DNA of 64,000 bases from contig CAUYUJ010014597.1 of assembly GCA_963575745.1 (NCBI GenBank), positions 1 to 64,000 of the forward strand. The letters run 5' to 3'. The stretch comes from Prorocentrum cordatum (taxonomy: Eukaryota > Sar > Dinophyceae > Prorocentrales > Prorocentraceae). The notes beneath the pieces were generated by a model. The model was not told the DNA's origin, did not search any database, and saw only the letters and a program-made list of their open reading frames with translations. The position numbers were made by a program, and so were the translations under genes. Shown piece by piece: positions 50,101 through 59,896 of this stretch (within the stretch, counting starts at the first letter, position 1; the number at the start of each line of letters is the position of its first letter).

Positions 50101-50631
50101 CGCGAGTGACAGGAGGTCCTGCTATTCCAAATTGTGGACGGGTATCTTCTTAGGATCTCGGTCGTTCGCAGCGACTTCTGGTGCGCGGTACTTTGTGACC
50201 GGGCGGTAGTGCGGGCGATCGTCGGGTCTGTCCATCCAATGGCCCGTGTCGGTCCACATCTCGTTTTTGGAGTGGACCAGAACGCTGTCGCAAACGGTGT
50301 CCCAGCTCTCCTTGACCTTGTCCTTCCAGCATGCCCAGCTTGCGGTGAGCTCGCGGATCTCTCGGCGTGAAGATGAGCGCCGTCTTGTTGTCGTAGCCCT
50401 TACCGTTGGCAATGAAGGTGGGCATCCCCTCTTGTTGGTACTCTGGTGGAGCCTCGCTGCGTGGCCAAGATCTTTAACTCCGTTAGCGCAGTGGAGCTTG
50501 ACCTCGTTGAAGTCGATGAACTGCGGTGTTTGCCGAAGACTTCCGCTGGTATCCAGACGTATACGCCCTGATCTTCTCGAGGTAGAGTGGCGCGCTGGGG
50601 ATGTAGGTCCAGCGGGGGCTTCATGGCGCAC
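47100..50631 (-). pseudogene. Decayed long frame of unknown function
   Basis: Minus strand. Protein-like text continues for about 3.5 kb but shifts frame and meets several stops. Segments: 50631-50122 (...FIDFNEVKLHCANGVKDLG..., ...DKVKESWDTVCDSVLVHSKN...), 50068-49772 (...KIYVVAIADIYSTLHPTSEI...), 49699-49103 (...EIILGGIMRIDLDKLCDTEA..., ...KRRFFYYCHKLRNASFEPID), 48575-47733 (...ANGPFIISGDNLLVVAPMRE...), 47700-47330 (...GDEVARFNMFFNNNNELWAR..., ...YNTVESIQKDITSAKDFAHQ). No family recognised. It lies directly downstream of the minus-strand LINE, as the four unknown frames lie downstream of the plus-strand LINE, but I see no sequence similarity between the two sets. Confidence 0.45.
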
Positions 50632-51019
50632 TGTGCGTGGCAGCGAGGTGCGCCAGGGGCGGGCTGGTCAGCTTAGGCTAAGCTCTTGAGGCGAAGCTGG
50701 GCTACGGTTAGTGTGATGTGCACTGGCGTTTGCTGGTGATGCGGTGTGAGGTGGCATCTTTTTTGCACAAAGTAAGCGATCGGATGCCACAGTGAGGCGT
50801 GCCAGAACCAATGCTCAAGTAATAGTCGGTATCCTAAACAATGGACCGGCGCGGCCCGCGTTGCGGGGTGGCCACCGCTCGTCGGGTTCATCCTGCGGCG
50901 CTTAATTGCCACCTGGAAACGATTAGCATGTAGTCGTTTCCTCTTTGGGAGTCGTAGTACGGGTCCGATAGGACGTAGAACTCCGCGATGTCGTCTTCCA
51001 TGTCCCTGTGCTTTCTCGT

Positions 51020-51599
51020 TGTTGCATCCATCTGTGGTGGATGGTATCGACGATGGCGTAAGCTAGTAGTCTGCACATCTCGACGGCGCATGCCTTGGCG
51101 GTGGAGCTCTTCCATGAGCCGTCAGCGTTCACTCCATTTAAGCTGGGGTGGTAGCTTATGCCGCTGTTGCATATTCAGTGGTTGGGGAGTCGTGTTGTCG
51201 CCTGTCGTACTTCGGGCACCTGTACTGTGAGGAGTGCGGTGGGTTTGGCAACTATCTGTCCAGTCATGCATTAGTCGACAGTGACGGCATCCACCCCATA
51301 TATTCCATTCAGGTGTGTTAGCTCTGGCAGTAGCCAGCTACTTGCTGCGTCTCGCTCGTCGTTGGCTGTGGCGGGGCGCTCCATGATCATGGGGGCCTGC
51401 GCGTTGATGCAAACGCATGCGAAGGGGATGTGGTGCGCAGTAGCTGGTTGCCGTTGCGTAGCTGGTCAAGCTCCTGTAGCGACAGAGGTTGAAGTTCCCA
51501 TGGCGGCTGTCGGCTCCACAGAGGTCGTGGCCGGCGTCGGGGGTGGTCCACTCTGCGGCGCCGCACAGCGCTCCATGTCTCGCAGGGTGGTCCAGCCAT
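51020..51599 (-). pseudogene. LINE C-terminal GPPC (cytosine-methyltransferase-like) domain
   Basis: The frame from 51599 opens AGPPCETWSAVRRR..., then ...RRPRPLWSRQPPWELQPLSL, ...ELDQLRNGNQLLRT. Further on, in other frames, MERPATANDERDAA..., ...YWLPELTHLNGIYGVD... and ...ADGSWKSSTAKACAVEMCRL. GPPC is the catalytic-loop motif of C5 cytosine methyltransferases. I recall this arrangement (GPPCETWS, GPRPLRS, PWG, GN-x-L) as a frequent C-terminal domain of dinoflagellate LINE proteins. Whether it methylates DNA is unknown. One in-frame stop and several frame changes show it is broken here. Confidence 0.6.
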
Positions 51600-51733
51600 G
51601 GTCGCGGCGACGCGACCTCGTAGGAGCTGGTCTCTCCAGAACTGTATGGTGTTCTAGCTAGTGAGGTATCCTTTGCTTTCGCCGTGGGTGATGCCGATGG
51701 GTGTGATGATGTTGTCGTTGGGGTTGAGAAACT

Positions 51734-52150
51734 CTATCCATTGTTGTGCGTCACCTCTGCGTCTGTGCCCACCGTAGAAGTGTCAGATAATCTGGCTCGA
51801 AATTCCTGTGGGTCTGGGTCGGGGCGTGGGGTCGGGACTTGCTTCCCGCGGTGCGGTAGCAGGACTCGGCAGCTCTCTTGTACCCTCGTGGTCCTTGACG
51901 TAAAGGGGCGGTACGTCCGCCTTGTAGCTGGCGATGTGGGCGTGGAGTGGAGGTAGTCCCGCCTTGATGGTGGCCCTTTGCTCGTCGCGCATGGCCAATA
52001 TGTTCGCTTCTGTGGTTGCCTCGTCATGCCTGTCTGCGTCGCGTTTCCATGGTGCTGCGCATGCAATTGCGTGCTAGGCAATGTTTGACGAATCGTCCAA
52101 CTGCGATGTAGTCGGCGGTGCATGTCAGGCACCTCGTTCCGTGCGCCCAT
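51734..52150 (-). pseudogene. LINE C2HC zinc-finger region
   Basis: On the minus strand near 52145-52060 one frame reads TRCLTCTADYIAVGRFVKHC, then LARNC. The C-x2-C...H...C spacing fits a zinc finger between the reverse transcriptase and the GPPC domain. The rest of the segment is in shifting frames. Confidence 0.4.
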
Positions 52151-52229
52151 CTAGTAGGGTGGTGATATGTCGGGTGGTGCTTTCCCGCGCGGGCGTAGAA
52201 GGCGTTGATCTAGGCGACGGCGGCGCCGC

Positions 52230-54183
52230 ACTCATATCATGCGAGCGTCTTGTCATTGGGGTCGTTGTCGATCATGGGCTGGGGGGGGGGGGGGGGTCGA
52301 GGTCGGTGTTCTAGTGAGGTCGCAGACTGTTGTGCCATTGTCGTAGGTGCTCTTGGTCTCGGCAGTGTCGCATGCTGTGTTGCGTCGCCGTCCTGGCCTC
52401 TGAAGTGAAGGCTCGGGGCGCCCTGCGGATCGAGCGGAGGACGGCGTCGAGGTCCACTGTGGGGCGTGGCTTTTGCCTGTCGTCGGGGCACGCCCACCTC
52501 CACTGTAGGTCGTCGTAAGACATTTGCCTCCATGACGAGTTGCGGCCGAGGTTGGCGCCGATGATTCGCAATGAGATGGTCGGGGCATGTTGCATGAGCC
52601 GCGGCAGATATCGTAGCCTGAAAATGCACGTGGCGACGTGCGGTTCTGGTCGTTTCACTTCGGCGGGTGTCTTCCTGTCGTTGATATTCTGGTCGTCGTA
52701 GTCGCGTGCCTTTCGTCCAGCTGCCACTCTGCACCCCGAAAGGCGCTCGGCCCCCATGGCGTGGAGCTGCCCCTGGTGGAGAAGTTCCAACTACAAGAGC
52801 TTCATCAAAAAAACAGAATCTGTGATCGCGTCGTGGAGGAGAGTCCTTTTGTTGATTCCCAGCTGCTTTCGCTTGTGCACCTCCTTGCGAGGTGGGCCCC
52901 TGCTCGCTGTAGCCTCGGAAATTATCTGCTGAATGTATGGCCCTTGTCCTCCGTTGAGTAAGGTGGTACCGAATGAGATCTGGTGGTTGGCGAACTCGGT
53001 TGGCTCGCTGAGGTGCTCGTTCCCGATGTGAGTGATGTTGTTTCTGGCGAGTTGCTCATTGGCTGTTCTGCTCTGGCGTCCATGTAGAAATGGCAAGAGC
53101 TTGGTCTGTTTGGCGTGGAGTCGCATGCCGCGGGCCATGGCCCATTTGACTATGATGTTCGAGAGCGTCTTCGCAGCGCTGGTGATTTCAGGTAAGGCGT
53201 TGCGTTGCACGCGCGCGTAGGCGTTCATGTCGGCATTGAAAGAGGTGCCAGTGAACTGGCTCATCCGTCCTTTCCACCCCGTGCTTGTATGCCCTTGGAG
53301 AAGATGAACTGCTGATGCCCTGTGCCGATGTCGATGTGTAGGTTGTGGTCGATCGTGTCCTCCACGATGTGGCGCGTCACATGTGCGAAGGTGGTTGAAG
53401 GTGAGGTCTGGCGCTGGCACTCCAGGCCGAGTGCCAGCGCGGGGCTGTGCCATCCTGGCGGGTCCTGCCGTGGAGGCCCACATGTCGGCGCGCGCGCCTT
53501 GTAGCGGGCGCAGAGGTGCTCATCGCCCACGCTGCGGTGGTATATCGGCGCTCCCTCCATGGCCATCTGCAGTGCAGGAAGGGATGGTTCGGGTATATTG
53601 ATATCGCGTAGCAGGTCGTAGAGCTCCTCTGGTGCGCGTGGCAGCTGAAAGGCAAACTGCAGCAAGACTCTGTAGAAGGCGCCCTTGAGGTCCAAAGAGA
53701 GGATCATCGCCGATTCACCTCTCACTCTGAGGATAATCCAGGATGCCGAAGGTCGTATGTGTGATGAGATCGGTAGACTGGTGTGGTCGTGCGCCACATT
53801 GTGCGTCTCGTAGTAGCTGCGCCGTACAATCCTTGAGTCTGGTACGTAGGAGGCGGCGGAGGGTGCTTAGCTATGATGCTGCTGAGCAATGTCACCCGTC
53901 TCGCTTGTAGGTCTGGTTTGGTAGAGTTGGGTTTAGAGGATGGCGTTCGCCATTCTCCTTAGTGGGAGTGGCTCCACCGTTGCCATCTGCGCCTTGACTA
54001 GAAGACTAGAAGTGGGTGGAATAGTATGGTCATCTCGTTCGGTGTGATCTTGCAGTAGTCGTCAATGAGGTTGTCAGGGCCGCAGCTCCTTCCTTGCTTC
54101 GCCCGCGTGAACTGGCGCTCCTTCTCTCTTTGGCGATGATGTCGTGGAGCGGCGCGTCGTTCAGGACACGGGTGGCGGCTGCT
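52230..54183 (-). pseudogene. LINE reverse transcriptase, degenerate
   Basis: Minus strand. Fingers: ...GRSCGPDNLIDDYCK... (about 54100) then a stop; a fragment like QLLRDAQCGARPHQST follows. Palm A: ILSLDLKGAFYRVL (Asp codon 53692-53690). Motif B: GTRPGVPAPDLTFN (about 53435). Motif C: the expected F/Y-A-D-D is FNAD (53222-53251), so the first catalytic Asp appears replaced by Ala. Thumb and connection: ...MARGMRLHAKQTKLLPFL, then 52790-52311 (...LRYLPRLMQHAPTISLRI). Frameshifts and the lost Asp make this copy inactive. Confidence 0.7.
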
Positions 54184-54611
54184 TAATTGGCGCGGTGGTT
54201 GTATTTATCGGCGATGTCCTGCGGGCTCAGGATACTCAGTTGCTCTGCGATGGCGAAGTGGTCAAGCTCTGCTTCCGCCCGCTGCCGTTGGCCATGGAGA
54301 GGTTTACCGTCAAATCCGATGATGCATCGGCGCTCGGCCGCGATGCGCCCCGGTCCACCTCCATACCTCAAGAGCCGCTTGATGTCGGCCCATGTTTTTC
54401 TGGAGGCGATGTTGGCGCAGGCGAACTTTACGCCGTCGGCGACCCTCTCGATGTACTTGGGGCGGTCGGTCTCGATGGCGCTTGCAAGTTGCGGCGGGGA
54501 TCCGCGTAATAATGCAATTGCAGCTAGAGCTATCTCCTCGAGTTGGGCGCAGTTGTGCACGATGTCTTCTGCTACACATTGAAGTGGAAGTAATGTTTCT
54601 GGGTTCGTCAT
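54183..54611 (-). pseudogene. LINE linker between endonuclease and RT
   Basis: A 142-codon open segment reads ...TWADIKRLLRYGGGPGRIAA..., ...RRCIIGFDGKPLHGQRQRAE..., AELDHFAIAEQLS. This matches the usual layout before the RT fingers, where a product-like 'GKPL' turn is followed by an AE-x-x-HF helix. It ends at the frame change entering the RT. Confidence 0.55.
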
Positions 54612-54828
54612 GGCCTCGCATGCACTGGTGGTGGGGGCGCGGGCTTCGTGGATCTGGCAGGCGAGGTTGAGGAGGCCTCCCCGTGCCTTGAGGCTCTCAG
54701 GATCTTGTCGTAGACGTCGTGGCGGTCTCTAGCATTGTCTACGGACTCGGCTGAGAACTAAAGTTGTGGGTTGCAGGCATGGCACCCTGTGGTGCGCCTT
54801 GTCGGTCTTGCAACGCCTTACTCCAGCC

Positions 54829-55800
54829 TCATGTACTTGTTGCGATGAGGTCGCTCGCGTGGTCGTTCATCTCTTCTTGGAAGGGCGGTAGTGGAATGGT
54901 TGCGATCTCGTCCCTGAACTTAATCTGGGCGCGTGGGCATCTTACCTTCGCGCGGCCCATGGGCAATGCCGCATCGCTGGACGTCGGTCTTCTTGAAGTA
55001 GGTGAGGCCGGCAATGACTGAGTAGTGGTCTTCGTCGTCCTGGTGAGTGTCGAAGTCGTCAAAGACCTCCATATGATTGACGGTCGGCACTTGTCCGCAA
55101 GGTCGGCAAATGTAGTCGATTCGCTGCCTGATGTCGTCTCCCACATAAGTATGACTGGGTCCACGTGTCTCGATGACGGCGTTGGCGGCGAAGAGGTTGT
55201 GCTCCTGCAGGTAGGCGTGCAAAGACCTGCCGCCGCGATGTTCCTCCACTGGTTGGCCTTCATCTTCAATATGGGGGGAGGTATGACTGCCGGTAGTCCC
55301 ACTGGCGTCGGTGAGGATGATGTCGCGCTGTACTTGTCCGCCCCCGCGCTGATGCCATCCCCGAGCTGGTTGCAATCGAGGTCGTCACCATGTGAGCGCG
55401 CGCGCGCGACCACGATGGTTCGCTTAGACCCAGGTGCTGTAAACTCGACGATGCGTAGTCGAGGAGTCTGAGCGATTTTTCTCCAGTGGCTGGGTTTCAA
55501 GTAGAGCTGGTTGCCGTTATCGTCACAGTAAGACAAATGCGTGTTAACTAACAATGGGCATATCATGCTGCGTCTGTCATAACCGCTAAAAATGATAGCG
55601 CGCTGGTCGGCAGCGCGGGCCCCCCGCGGCAGTCGTCTTGACTCCTACATTCCAATAACGCGTGCACTTATGTCAGAGAGCTGTTGTCGGATGATTGTAA
55701 TTCTGGCTACTTTTTTCTTATTGTCGCGCCCCTGCTTTCTCAGGGGACTTGAAGGAGCGCGCATTGAAGGTGCAGATGCGGATGTCGATCTTCTTGTCGC
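54829..55800 (-). pseudogene. LINE AP endonuclease, degenerate
   Basis: Minus strand. Start: IDIRICTFNARSFKSPEKAG (the Asn of the first active-site strand is present). After one frame change: ...IRQQLSDISARVIGM, a TAG stop, then ESRR where QE-x-R is expected. Later, 55375-54920 reads ...SLHAYLQEHNLFAANAV..., ...GPSHTYVGDDIRQRIDYI... and ...EDHYSVIAGLTYF, the D and H active-site end. It would nick target DNA to prime reverse transcription. At least one stop and two frameshifts inactivate it. Confidence 0.75.
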
Positions 55801-55865
55801 TGGAAGTCTTGGTGGTTTGCCATGCTAAGTGGACCAGTCGAACATGCATCTTCGCTGGCGGTGTC

Positions 55866-56435
55866 TCAAGTCCGTGTTGGTGCATCTTCGGGTCGGCATT
55901 CTTTACCTCGCGATCTGTTTTTTGTAGCTTTCCTCTGTCGTTCTCCGTCGGCGTGGAAAGCGTGTGCCCGCTCTTTTCGTGGACATTGCTGCTGGTTGCT
56001 GGGTGTTGCTGCGTGCGCATTGGCGAGACTGTCTGCTAGTTCGTTCCATGGATGTCCCGCGCGTGCTCGCGCGTGGTCAGCGTTGAGGTTCACCGCCCTG
56101 GTGAGGTCGCGCAGTAGTCGTGCCAAGTCGGCCAGCTGTCTGGGTTTCATGGGTTGGAAATTGCCCTTAGCGAAGCCTCTGGCAATCATGGGGTCGGCAT
56201 GGATGGCGACGTCAGGCATGTGGTTGGCGCTGTGGAACTGTGCGAGCGTCCATGCGCGGGCCCAAATCATGGCTGCTAGTTCTGATGTGGTGGAGTTGCA
56301 GGGGAAGCTGTCGTCTCTGAATGGGATGCTGTTGCGTGCTCCGATGCATCCCTGGTGCATATAGCCTGGTTCGTCTACGGCAGTAATTACCAGGGCCCAT
56401 GAACCTTGGGCGGGGTCGCGCAAGCGCGTGCCATC
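55866..56435 (-). pseudogene. LINE RNase H domain
   Basis: Minus strand, one open segment: CADGTRLRDPAQGSWALVIT, ...NSTTSELAAMIWARAWT..., ...VAIHADPMIARGFAKG..., ...AGHPWNELADSLAN. All four acidic positions of the DEDD site can be placed (ADG at 56433-56435, E of SELAA, D of HADP, D of ELAD). A TAA lies just before the first Asp. RNase H would remove RNA from the RNA-DNA hybrid. In most LINEs with this domain it follows the RT; here it precedes the endonuclease. Confidence 0.75.
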
Positions 56436-56535
56436 TGCGCATAGTTACCATCTTTTGACCCGGTGCAAGGGTAGAGGCGGGCACAGCTCAAACGCAATAG
56501 CGGCGGCGGGGTTGGGGTCGGGAAAGTTAGCGAGG

Positions 56536-57492
56536 TCATGCTGGTGATGGAGGGTCGGTGGCGACTCGCGCCTCAGGGCGGCCGCTCTCGGCTCCGTCGG
56601 AAGGGAATAGTGATTGTAAAGTTCCTTCCTTGCTGCGTGCCTCGAGGGGGCGTGGTTCCCTCGCGAGCACGTCGGCCCGTAGATGCGGCATCCTCTGCGT
56701 CAGTGTCCAGGTCGCCTCGATCGGAGCACGAGCTGTCGTCGCGCGGTGGATCGCATCTAGTTGAAATGGGCGCTGCGAGGTCGATGGCTGCCCCGCCATC
56801 CCTCTCAACGGCCAGGCTTGCCGATCTTCCTCTGTCTCCCTCGAGGTCAACTACTGCTGGCGGTGGCTCGGCTTCCCTGCCGGCAAGCGTATTCACTGCG
56901 TTGCTGCAGGGGCTGTCCGAGGAAAGGTGTCGTCGTTTATTGGTGCGACGCTGGTAAAGGGGGGTATTGCTGCTCGTTGAATTCCGGTTCGGCGTTGGCG
57001 ACGGGAGCGTGCATTGGGTCGAGCCCGTCTGGTCCTGGAGCTTTGGGCCGTGGTGAAACTGGTCGTCTCAGGGATTGTGACGTGCCCTTCTAAAACTCCT
57101 AGTCTGGTGTCAGGGTGTGTCACGAGTGTAGCTACATCGGCCCTTTTGGCCTCGGTGACGGCGGCATCCCCAATGCCGCCGTGCCGCGTCAGTTTTTTTA
57201 AGGCATGGTCGCAGGTGCCCCCGTCGATGCCACTGCTGTCGGTGTCGTCGCGGCGATTCATGGGGATGGTGTTCCCCTCGTCTGCTGGGTCAACCACGCC
57301 GTGGCCATTGTCTGCTGCGAAGCGTACTGGGCGTCGCGGCGCTGACTGACGTCGGCGTTGTTCCAAACGCTCGCGGCGCATGCGAACCTCTTCCGATGGC
57401 GCCGTGGGAGACTTCGGTGACAGTGATGCTGCTCTGTTGGGCGGGGTGCCGATGTGAAAGGTCGGTGCTGGTCGGAAATCTATCAGTGTCAT
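56536..57492 (-). pseudogene. Disordered N-terminal region of the minus-strand LINE
   Basis: Two overlapping open segments rich in Arg, Asp, Pro and Thr: 57492-56893 (MTLIDFRPAPTFHIGTPPNR...) and 56896-56573 (...CDPPRDDSSCSDRGDLDTDA...). They are probably one ancestral low-complexity region split by a frame change. No domain. Its start is head-to-head with the plus-strand frame at 57491. Confidence 0.4.
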
Positions 57493-58315
57493 GCATTCCG
57501 TCTACAGGCCGCGGGCAGTCGACGCCGCCCTCCCAGCCCACAAGCTGTCCGACGGCAGATTCGGGCCCGACTCACGCCATACGAACACCTACTACGCCAT
57601 GTGCGACGCCGGCCCTGCAGGGTCGCCGCTGCTCGCGCGGTCTACAAACAGCCCTGCACTCGGCTGCTTCATGTGGAGCCCTGAGCCAGGTGCGCCGCGC
57701 AACGACGAGACAGGGCTTCCGCCTTGGGATACCATGCCCACGCTCTGGGCCCAGCAGCAGTGGAACGCAGGTTGGGCCTGTAGGCGATGCCTCATTCACA
57801 TCTGGAACGCAGCGCCCGGCACGCTCGACCGCACCCTGGACCAGCACCCCTCCAAGGTATATCCCATTACCCCCACCAGGCGCGCAGCAACAACAGAAGT
57901 GCAGGAGGACAGCTACGACATCAGCGCCCACCTCTCCCCAGCCGGCGTCGACGCAGCTGCAAAGGACACATGCTCAAGACAATCGGCCCCAAGGGGCGAG
58001 CTCACCCCCAACGACAGGGAGCACAACAGCGCGGCAGGAGAAAGCAATGAACCTGTCAGGGTCGGACGCGACAGCAATTCCGCGTTCCCCGACGCGGGCC
58101 CGCCAGAGAGCCCCGTCCCACCAACCCAATCCACCCTCAGGCCCTCCGGGATGGAATCTGACGGCCCCGTTCACTCCTTGGTGAAGTACCTGCTGGAATG
58201 GAATGATTCCGTCTACAAATGTTGGGACGACTTCGCACAGCGGCACGGTGGCGGCATCCCAGGGGACAGAGCAGATGAGGGATCGTGGCCCACAGCAAGC
58301 CTGACCCCTTTTCCT
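57491..58315 (+). CDS. Unknown protein with Cys/Trp-rich N-terminus
   Basis: Begins MHSVYRPRAVDAALPAHKLS... and has a Cys/Trp segment (...TNTYYAMCDAGPAG..., ...ALGCFMWSPEPGAP..., ...WNAGWACRRCLIHIWNA), a disordered middle, then ...VHSLVKYLLEWNDSVYKCWD. After about 58315 the coding signal moves one frame on, at CCCCTTTTCC. Not recognised. Its start codon lies two bases from the start of the opposite-strand frame. Confidence 0.45.
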
Positions 58316-58319
58316 GGTA

Positions 58320-58640
58320 ATGATCTACGGAGAGTCGATCCCAAACAACGGCCACCCCCCCGACATCCCATGGGATGGGCAACGGGCTGCAGTGGCCAGA
58401 GTGGCATACCACCTAATGAGATCCAACGGGAAGTACCAAGGCACATGGGGCAGTTACGCGGCCAACCTGACAGAGCAGAGAGGCCAGTGCCCCTTCCGAC
58501 AGCGGATTCGCACACTGCTCACATTCCTTATGGGAATTGACCAGGCCGCCTTGGCCCATGGTACTACCGCCGCCCCGACCAAGCGAGACCCGCGCGAGGC
58601 GGTCGCAGGCTCCTCAGCGGCGGGTGATCAACCTGGCTGA
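58320..58640 (+). CDS. Unknown protein, continuation in a shifted frame
   Basis: ATG 58320 gives MIYGESIPNNGHPPDIPWDG..., ...AAVARVAYHLMRSNGKYQGT..., ...FRQRIRTLLTFLMGIDQAAL and a TGA at 58638-58640. Composition strongly suggests it is the continuation of the previous frame after a +1 (or -2) shift; GTAATG at the same place could instead be a donor site. Not recognised. Confidence 0.4.
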   Translation: MIYGESIPNNGHPPDIPWDGQRAAVARVAYHLMRSNGKYQGTWGSYAANLTEQRGQCPFRQRIRTLLTFLMGIDQAALAHGTTAAPTKRDPREAVAGSSAAGDQPG

Positions 58641-58912
58641 ACAGAGCAGTCGTTACCGAGGACCCCCTCCCAGCAGTCAGCATTGGGCCTGCACGAGAGG
58701 GCACCTCTGCCCATGCCCCCAGAGCGAACCCCCCCCGCCTCAGGCGCAGACGGGGGACGCGCCCCTCAGGCAGAGGGGGGGGGGGGGGCCCAACCGTCTA
58801 GGCAATCAAGATCGAATGCGAACCTGGCGGGATCCACCGGGGAGGGGAAGGGGGCAAGAAAAGCGAATCCGACAGCGCCAAGGACCCGAGCCCGGAGCTC
58901 AGCCCAACCCTG

Positions 58913-59896
58913 GTGGCAGACGAAGAAGAAGTGGACCCCCTCAAACTCTTCCTGGGGCCACCCGGCAGGCCCGACGCCTGGCGCCCATACGACCGGGTCG
59001 CTGTCAGGAACGCCGCCCGTGCAATCAAGAGCGCGAGAGACAGCCCACAAAGAGCAGACAGCGCAGCCTGGAGCATAAACGACGTCAGGGATGACCGCGC
59101 CCTCAGCCGCGCGAGCGGTGACAGGGGCCGCCAGCGACCCGCGTGGGAAGACGCCGAGGAAGGGGGCGGCCGTGCCGCCAAAACCCCAAGAGGCGACCCA
59201 GCGCGGGTGCACATTTCCGAGGCGCCCTGGAATGATGCAAGGGCCACGCAGCCACCCCGAGGCAACCCAAGCGACCCCATGGGGGGCATCCCCATGTACA
59301 TGTGCCCTTTTGCCGATGCGGACGTCGCGACGGACGAACCCGTGCAGGGGAAGATAATACGCCTGCAAAAGACGCTGGGAAGAGCGTTCAACGGAGTTTG
59401 GGCCGCATGGGTGAAGAAAATTGCCATGAAACAAAGGGCCAGCGGAAGCGAAAAGCACGACCCTAAACGGAACACGGCCCAGTCGTGCAACGATTTCAAC
59501 CAGGCGTGGGACAGCGCAGGGTGCGACGCCTACAAGATGGACAGCGACCTAGGGCTCAGCGCCCACTGGCCGTCGGTCAAGGACAAGCACATGAAGCTCC
59601 TCCAACGCGAACCCAAGACCCACGCTCAGCGAGGACCTGCCAGCAGCAGTGGGCCCGCCCCGTGGACAGCAGAAGGCAGAACAGCCGCGGCGGCACCCGT
59701 GCATGATCGCTGGGCAGGCGCCATCGGCTCCGCCACCCCCGCCCGCTGGCAGGAATGGCAGGAGTGGGACTCCGGGAACGACCAGAAAGCACCGTGGACG
59801 GAGACAGATTGGAAAGGGAAATGCAAACGCTACTCCCCCAGGGGAGACGATCGATACATTGACAAGCGTGCAAGATGGTGGGACAGTGAGGACTAA
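58913..59896 (+). CDS. Unknown 327-codon protein
   Basis: ATG 58913 to TAA 59894-59896, fully open, with G/C-ending codons. It opens with an acidic stretch (MADEEEVDPLKLFLGPPGRP), a disordered basic middle, then a compact region: ...GGIPMYMCPFADADVATDEP..., ...IIRLQKTLGRAFNGVWAAWV..., ...CNDFNQAWDSAGCDAYKMDS, and a Trp-rich tail (...WQEWQEWDSGNDQK...). The frame just upstream (58640-58912) is in another phase and Pro-rich with a G-run. It could be a nucleic-acid-binding first ORF of a retroelement, but no motif proves it. Confidence 0.5.
   Translation: MADEEEVDPLKLFLGPPGRPDAWRPYDRVAVRNAARAIKSARDSPQRADSAAWSINDVRDDRALSRASGDRGRQRPAWEDAEEGGGRAAKTPRGDPARVHISEAPWNDARATQPPRGNPSDPMGGIPMYMCPFADADVATDEPVQGKIIRLQKTLGRAFNGVWAAWVKKIAMKQRASGSEKHDPKRNTAQSCNDFNQAWDSAGCDAYKMDSDLGLSAHWPSVKDKHMKLLQREPKTHAQRGPASSSGPAPWTAEGRTAAAAPVHDRWAGAIGSATPARWQEWQEWDSGNDQKAPWTETDWKGKCKRYSPRGDDRYIDKRARWWDSED

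Larger units (their letters stand above)
50900..57492 (-). mobile_element. Decayed LINE retrotransposon with RNase H, endonuclease, RT and GPPC domain
   Basis: Reading 57492 to 50900: a disordered N-terminal region, RNase H, AP endonuclease, reverse transcriptase, a C2HC zinc finger and a GPPC domain. Every domain is recognisable but frames change repeatedly and there are in-frame stops, so this copy is dead. Codon third positions are less biased than in the host-like exons. No terminal poly(A) or target duplication was identified, so limits are approximate. Confidence 0.75.
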
